Positions 5,176-7,996 of a stretch of DNA of 7,996 bases are shown here, one piece after another (position 1 is the first letter of the stretch; the number at the start of each line of letters is the position of its first letter). The translations under genes were made by a program, and so were the position numbers. Source of the stretch: an uncultured Clostridia bacterium (GTDB lineage: Bacteria; Bacillota; Clostridia; Oscillospirales; CAG-272); the NCBI GenBank assembly GCA_947306035.1, contig CAMZFG010000032.1:1-7996 (forward strand), read 5' to 3'. The notes beneath the pieces were generated by a model. That model was not told the DNA's origin and did not search any database. It worked only from the letters and a program-made list of their open reading frames with translations.

Positions 5176-7557
5176 TTATCGCAGTTTGATAATGGGGCTT
5201 TTCACGGTGCGCGAGCCGTATTCCGTGATCGGGTCGGTCTCGTTGTCCGCCGCGTTGTAGAGTTTGTCAAGATCGAACTGCGGCCCCTCTTGCGTGATGG
5301 TCACCGTCACGTTTTTGAGGTCGTTGACGATGATGTATTCCACCGAGGTCAGATCGTAGTAGAGGTGACGGTCGACCACGCGCTCACGGGCGGAACTGGC
5401 GCCGCTGGTCTGCCAGCCGGCCGCTTCGCTCCAGGCGCCCGGCCACCACAGGCACTTGGGCGCGACCAGCTGATAGAACTCCCATTCACAGCCGATATAG
5501 CCGTGGTGCGCGACCTGACCCATATCCGATTTGAGGTAATGGCCGTAGGTGGCGCGCAGGAACTGGCTGCCTTTGGTGTGCAGATCGCCGAGCCACAGCG
5601 CCGTGGTCGGCGTGCCGCGCCGGTTGCCCTGCCCGTCGGTGTTGTAGATGGTCATGCGGATGACCGTGGAGGTCTCGTTGAACAGGTCGATGCGCTCCGG
5701 CACGAGATCTTCGTGGGTGTAGAGCACCTCAAACTCCACGTTGCGAATGTAGAACTTCCAGCCCGTACGCACCTTGTAGTAGGTCATGCGGGTGTTGAAA
5801 TAGCCGAGGATGGTCTGGATCTTGTCGCGCGTGTTATGGTTGGGGTCGTACGAGTTGTATCCTTCGCTGTCGGAGGCCAGGTTGGCGATCATTCTCTCGG
5901 CGTCGATGCGCTTGCCGTAGGTCGAGGCAAACTGGATAAAGTTGTTGGCGTGGTCGCCGTGGGAATGCGAGAGATACCACGCCGCCAGTTTGATGCGATG
6001 CTCGCCGTTGTCGGCGGCATAGCCGTGCGCCAGATAGTACAGGTCGCGCAGCACGTTGTAAAGGCGCGTGTGATCCTGCGACTCGCCCAAAAAACTGCCG
6101 CCGTCCAGTATGACGAACGACCCGTCTTCCAGCGTGATGATGAACGCGTTGCCCCAGTTGCCCTCGGCGCGGTTGAACTGCATGGCCGTGATGCGCGTGT
6201 CGGTGATGCGGTCAAAGGTCTGCACGGGATCGAACGCCTCTTTTTCAAGCAGACGCACTTTGGTCAGCGGATTGGCGCCCGTGGGCGACGACACGATGCG
6301 AATGGCCGTTTTATAGCGCGTCACCTTTTGCTCGGCGGCGTGCGCGAACGCGGCGTAAGTGACGTGCAGCATCGCTTCTTTCGCTTCGTTATAGTAGGTG
6401 CGGTAGATACTGCCCTCGATGGTGTTGCCGGTGTAGAGTTCGTATCCGTTCTCCGTCAGCGTGGCGCAGTAATCCTCGTAGTTGGCCGTCGTTACGCCCG
6501 CGCCGGTGTAGAGGTATTCCACCGAGTTCTGCCCCACGTCCTCGGAGGCCGTCAGGGTCAGATTTTCGTAGTCGGGCAGCGGAAAATCGACGACCCAGTT
6601 ATCGGTGGCTTTTTCTTTGACCAGCAGAAAGTCGTCCGGCAGCAATACCCTGCCGTCTTCCTTTTTGGCGGCGCTGTCAAGGCAGTTGTTGAACAGAATG
6701 ACGGCCTGGCGCAGCGTCACGTCGTTGAAACCGGCCACGGCGATGCTGCCGTCGCGGATCAGAACGCCATAGCGATGCACGTTGCCGAGTTCGGCGAGCA
6801 GGTCTTTGGTGATCTGCCGCTCGGTCACGCCCACCACGACCTCGTGTTCTCTCTGCGTGCTGCTGTCCTTGCGCAGCGCAAAATCGCTGGCCTGGCTGCC
6901 GCAGAGTTCGGCCATGGCCGCGCGCATCTGACGCGCGGCGACGACGGGATAATCGTAGGCGTCGGGATTTTCTTTGGTCGTGTAATAATCATCGCCGTAC
7001 GCGCAGCCCTTTTCGCTGTCCAGCGCCCTGGCGTAGACCATGCTCTGCTCGGAGGAGATCTCCACCATGGGCACGTCGGAATGCACGTCTTCCGCAAGGC
7101 CGGTCGGCGCCGCGTCGGTGCCGCCCGCGGGGAGATAGGCGTCGATGAACGCCCGCACCGCTTTGAGCGTCAAAAGTTCGGTCGTGCCGTAAATGACGAT
7201 CTTCCGGCCGGTCGGCAGAATGCACCACCCGTCGCCGGAAATGCGGTCTTTGGCGATCCCCGTCGCGGCGCGGTCGGTCGCGCCGATGACGATCTCGAAA
7301 TCGTCCGTCTCCACGTCTCCGCCCTCGTCGGTCGCCTCGCGGGTCGGATCGCTGCCCGTGCGCGCCGCCATGCGGCCCGTCAGGTCATTCACGGCGTCTT
7401 TGAGCAGCGAGACGCCCCCGGTGTTGTAGACCACGACGTAATCCTGCCAGTTTGCCGTTTCCACCTTGTTCTTGTTCTTTTTACGGCAGGCGGAAAGCAC
7501 CGTCGCCGCGGAGAACAACAGCACGAAAACCAGCAAAAGACTGATGATCTTTTTCAT
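5176..7557 (-). CDS. Lipoprotein with two tandem N-terminal domains and an MBL-fold hydrolase domain
   Basis: The 793-residue product starts with a lipoprotein signal peptide: Lys2-Lys3, a hydrophobic core and lipobox LSAC with Cys24, so it should be anchored outside the cell. After a lysine-rich linker, two related alpha/beta domains follow (about 40-142 and 203-295). They share EIVIG-T-DR/EVVVG-T-ER and a later GKIVIYG/GSIAVAG strand, and recall the non-catalytic N-terminal domain of some glycoside hydrolases such as GH67. Residues 340-445 are unassigned. A metallo-beta-lactamase-fold domain (about 450-760) has ILDGG (Asp485), SHSHGDH (531-536 carry H-x-H-x-D-H), GDLH (Asp658) and AHHGY (His684-His685), resembling the ComEC/Rec2 type. 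Metal ligands look intact, so it is probably an active hydrolase of unknown substrate. AAGGAGG precedes the ATG. It is a single-gene unit. No membrane segments are seen, so it is not ComEC. Confidence 0.9.
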   Translation of the reverse strand: MKKIISLLLVFVLLFSAATVLSACRKKNKNKVETANWQDYVVVYNTGGVSLLKDAVNDLTGRMAARTGSDPTREATDEGGDVETDDFEIVIGATDRAATGIAKDRISGDGWCILPTGRKIVIYGTTELLTLKAVRAFIDAYLPAGGTDAAPTGLAEDVHSDVPMVEISSEQSMVYARALDSEKGCAYGDDYYTTKENPDAYDYPVVAARQMRAAMAELCGSQASDFALRKDSSTQREHEVVVGVTERQITKDLLAELGNVHRYGVLIRDGSIAVAGFNDVTLRQAVILFNNCLDSAAKKEDGRVLLPDDFLLVKEKATDNWVVDFPLPDYENLTLTASEDVGQNSVEYLYTGAGVTTANYEDYCATLTENGYELYTGNTIEGSIYRTYYNEAKEAMLHVTYAAFAHAAEQKVTRYKTAIRIVSSPTGANPLTKVRLLEKEAFDPVQTFDRITDTRITAMQFNRAEGNWGNAFIITLEDGSFVILDGGSFLGESQDHTRLYNVLRDLYYLAHGYAADNGEHRIKLAAWYLSHSHGDHANNFIQFASTYGKRIDAERMIANLASDSEGYNSYDPNHNTRDKIQTILGYFNTRMTYYKVRTGWKFYIRNVEFEVLYTHEDLVPERIDLFNETSTVIRMTIYNTDGQGNRRGTPTTALWLGDLHTKGSQFLRATYGHYLKSDMGQVAHHGYIGCEWEFYQLVAPKCLWWPGAWSEAAGWQTSGASSARERVVDRHLYYDLTSVEYIIVNDLKNVTVTITQEGPQFDLDKLYNAADNETDPITEYGSRTVKSPIIKLR

Positions 7558-7637
7558 AACATCCTCCTTACGCCCGCGGAAAGGCCCGCGGAGCGTTCTT
7601 TTGCGCGCAGCGCGCGCAGCGTGAGCTCGGTTTATTC
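7558..7637 (-). promoter_or_regulatory. Structured GC-rich 5' leader of the lipoprotein gene
   Basis: The predicted leader of about 80 nt holds two repeated elements. A 9-bp tandem repeat GCGCGCAGC occurs at 7603-7611 and 7612-7620, and GCCCGCGGA is repeated at 7572-7580 and 7584-7592. The self-complementary CCGCGG cores (7574-7579, 7586-7591) can form a 6-bp G/C hairpin with a 6-nt loop just upstream of the AAGGAGG site, so the structure could modulate translation. I do not recognise a known riboswitch class. Confidence 0.5.
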
Positions 7638-7643
7638 ATATTC

Positions 7644-7672
7644 ATTATAGCGTTGGCATCGTGTGATTGCAA
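7644..7672 (-). promoter_or_regulatory. Sigma-A promoter for the lipoprotein gene
   Basis: Read leftward, TTGCAA (7672-7667) and a perfect TATAAT (7649-7644) are 17 bp apart. The -35 box is identical to that of the rqcH operon promoter. Transcription should start near 7637, about 80 nt before the start codon. Confidence 0.85.
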
Positions 7673-7851
7673 GTTTTGCCGAAATCGTTTACAAAAACGT
7701 TTATTTTTTCGGCATATTGTCCAAAAGCGTTCGCGCGCCTTTGTGGCATATTCACGCAAAAGCGGTCGGACAGACAAAAAATGCAAAAAAGCGCTGTCGG
7801 CGGCGCACGGCGTTTTCCCGTCGTTTTTCGCGCAAAAAACCGCCGCACGGC
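7673..7851. other. Gene-free stretch between divergent promoters, with a direct repeat
   Basis: I see no credible gene here. The short open frames lack ribosome-binding sites and family-like residues. It contains an imperfect direct repeat, GGCATATT-N4-AAAAGCG (7711-7729) and GGCATATT-N5-AAAAGCG (7745-7764), spaced 34 bp apart. That is close to three helical turns, so paired binding sites for a regulator are possible. A weak 5-bp A/T-rich hairpin (7686-7699) is followed by a T-rich run and is at best a poor terminator. Confidence 0.5.
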
Positions 7852-7880
7852 TTGACAGACGCGGCGCTATGCGTTATAAT
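7852..7880 (+). promoter_or_regulatory. Perfect consensus sigma-A promoter for alaS
   Basis: TTGACA (7852-7857) and TATAAT (7875-7880) match the consensus at all 12 positions with a 17-bp spacer. Transcription should start near 7887, leaving a leader of only about 31 nt before alaS. Confidence 0.93.
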
Positions 7881-7917
7881 ATGATATTGATTTTTACCAT
7901 ACGAAAGGCGTATCGCT

Positions 7918-7996
7918 ATGAAATGGACTGCACTCAACGAACTGCGTGAAAAATACCTGTCTTTTTTTGAGAGCAAGGGGCATTTGCGCCTGCCCT
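7918..7996 (+). CDS. alaS: Alanyl-tRNA synthetase, N-terminal fragment
   Basis: Only 26 codons are present before the window ends. The visible N-terminus has the class II AlaRS pattern: a start followed by [15 protein letters not shown] (residues 8-22) and then L-R-L-P, which in the family leads into the first catalytic motif. The enzyme charges tRNA-Ala with alanine in the cytoplasm. A GAAAGG site lies about 9 nt upstream of the ATG. Codon use is like that of its neighbours. The leader is too short for the T-box that often controls alaS in Bacillota. The remainder, including the catalytic, editing and C-Ala domains, is outside the window. Confidence 0.92.
   Translation, partial: MKWTALNELREKYLSFFESKGHLRLP

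Noticed and set aside
5290..7650. A 786-codon open frame on the + strand antisense to the lipoprotein gene
   Set aside because: It is the long open complement expected for GC-rich coding DNA. Its translation is rich in His, Arg, Val and Gly without family motifs, it has no ribosome-binding site, and the opposite strand encodes a clear lipoprotein.
7686..7709. Hairpin CGTTT/AAACG followed by a T-rich run as a terminator
   Set aside because: The stem is 5 bp and mostly A/T, no gene ends nearby on the + strand, and the loop and T-run are likely chance in an A/T-rich intergenic stretch.
7558..7917. Tandem and direct repeats considered as a CRISPR array or origin
   Set aside because: The repeats are 7-9 bp with only two copies each and no regular spacers, and no DnaA-box cluster was seen.
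7568..7976. Several 60-100 codon open frames in the lipoprotein-alaS intergenic region
   Set aside because: They overlap promoters and repeats, lack ribosome-binding sites, and have no conserved-looking residues.

Overview
The window is about 60% G+C and fully coding apart from two short divergent intergenic regions. It looks like chromosomal DNA of a Gram-positive Bacillota bacterium, most likely a high-GC lineage of Clostridia. The evidence is a type II pantothenate kinase, a full-length RqcH/NFACT protein, a lipoprotein with a lipobox signal peptide, purine-rich Shine-Dalgarno sites, and four promoters that fit the sigma-A consensus with exactly 17 bp spacers. The species cannot be told from the window. 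I see no mobile element, CRISPR array, tRNA, rRNA or prophage gene.

Layout. Bases 1-4160 hold a leftward cluster of four genes read in this order: a NagD-type HAD phosphatase (4160-3339), RqcH (3325-1568), a PHP-domain phosphoesterase (1556-660) and an alpha/beta-hydrolase esterase (612-1, cut by the window edge). Gaps are 13 bp, an overlap or near-overlap, and 47 bp, so the four genes are probably one operon. Bases 4161-4269 are a compact divergent control region. Two extended -10 promoters face away from each other, overlap at their -35 boxes and form an imperfect 35-bp dyad whose centre lies exactly midway between the two start codons. Rightward from it is a type II pantothenate kinase (4270-5121).

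A strong bidirectional terminator (5132-5168) separates the kinase from a convergent 793-residue lipoprotein (7557-5176). This protein has two tandem N-terminal alpha/beta domains and a C-terminal metallo-beta-lactamase-fold domain. Its gene has its own promoter and an 80-nt GC-rich, structured leader. Bases 7673-7851 contain no convincing gene but do carry a pair of direct repeats. A perfect consensus promoter (TTGACA-17-TATAAT) then drives alaS, of which only the first 26 codons are present.

How the genes may fit together. RqcH adds C-terminal alanine tails to stalled nascent chains using Ala-tRNA, which AlaRS makes. Pantothenate kinase starts CoA synthesis, and CoA use by holo-ACP synthase releases pAp, a substrate of some PHP phosphatases. 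These links are inference from known pathways. The most unusual items are the symmetric overlapping promoters and the domain architecture of the lipoprotein. I found no clear evidence of a wholly new system.
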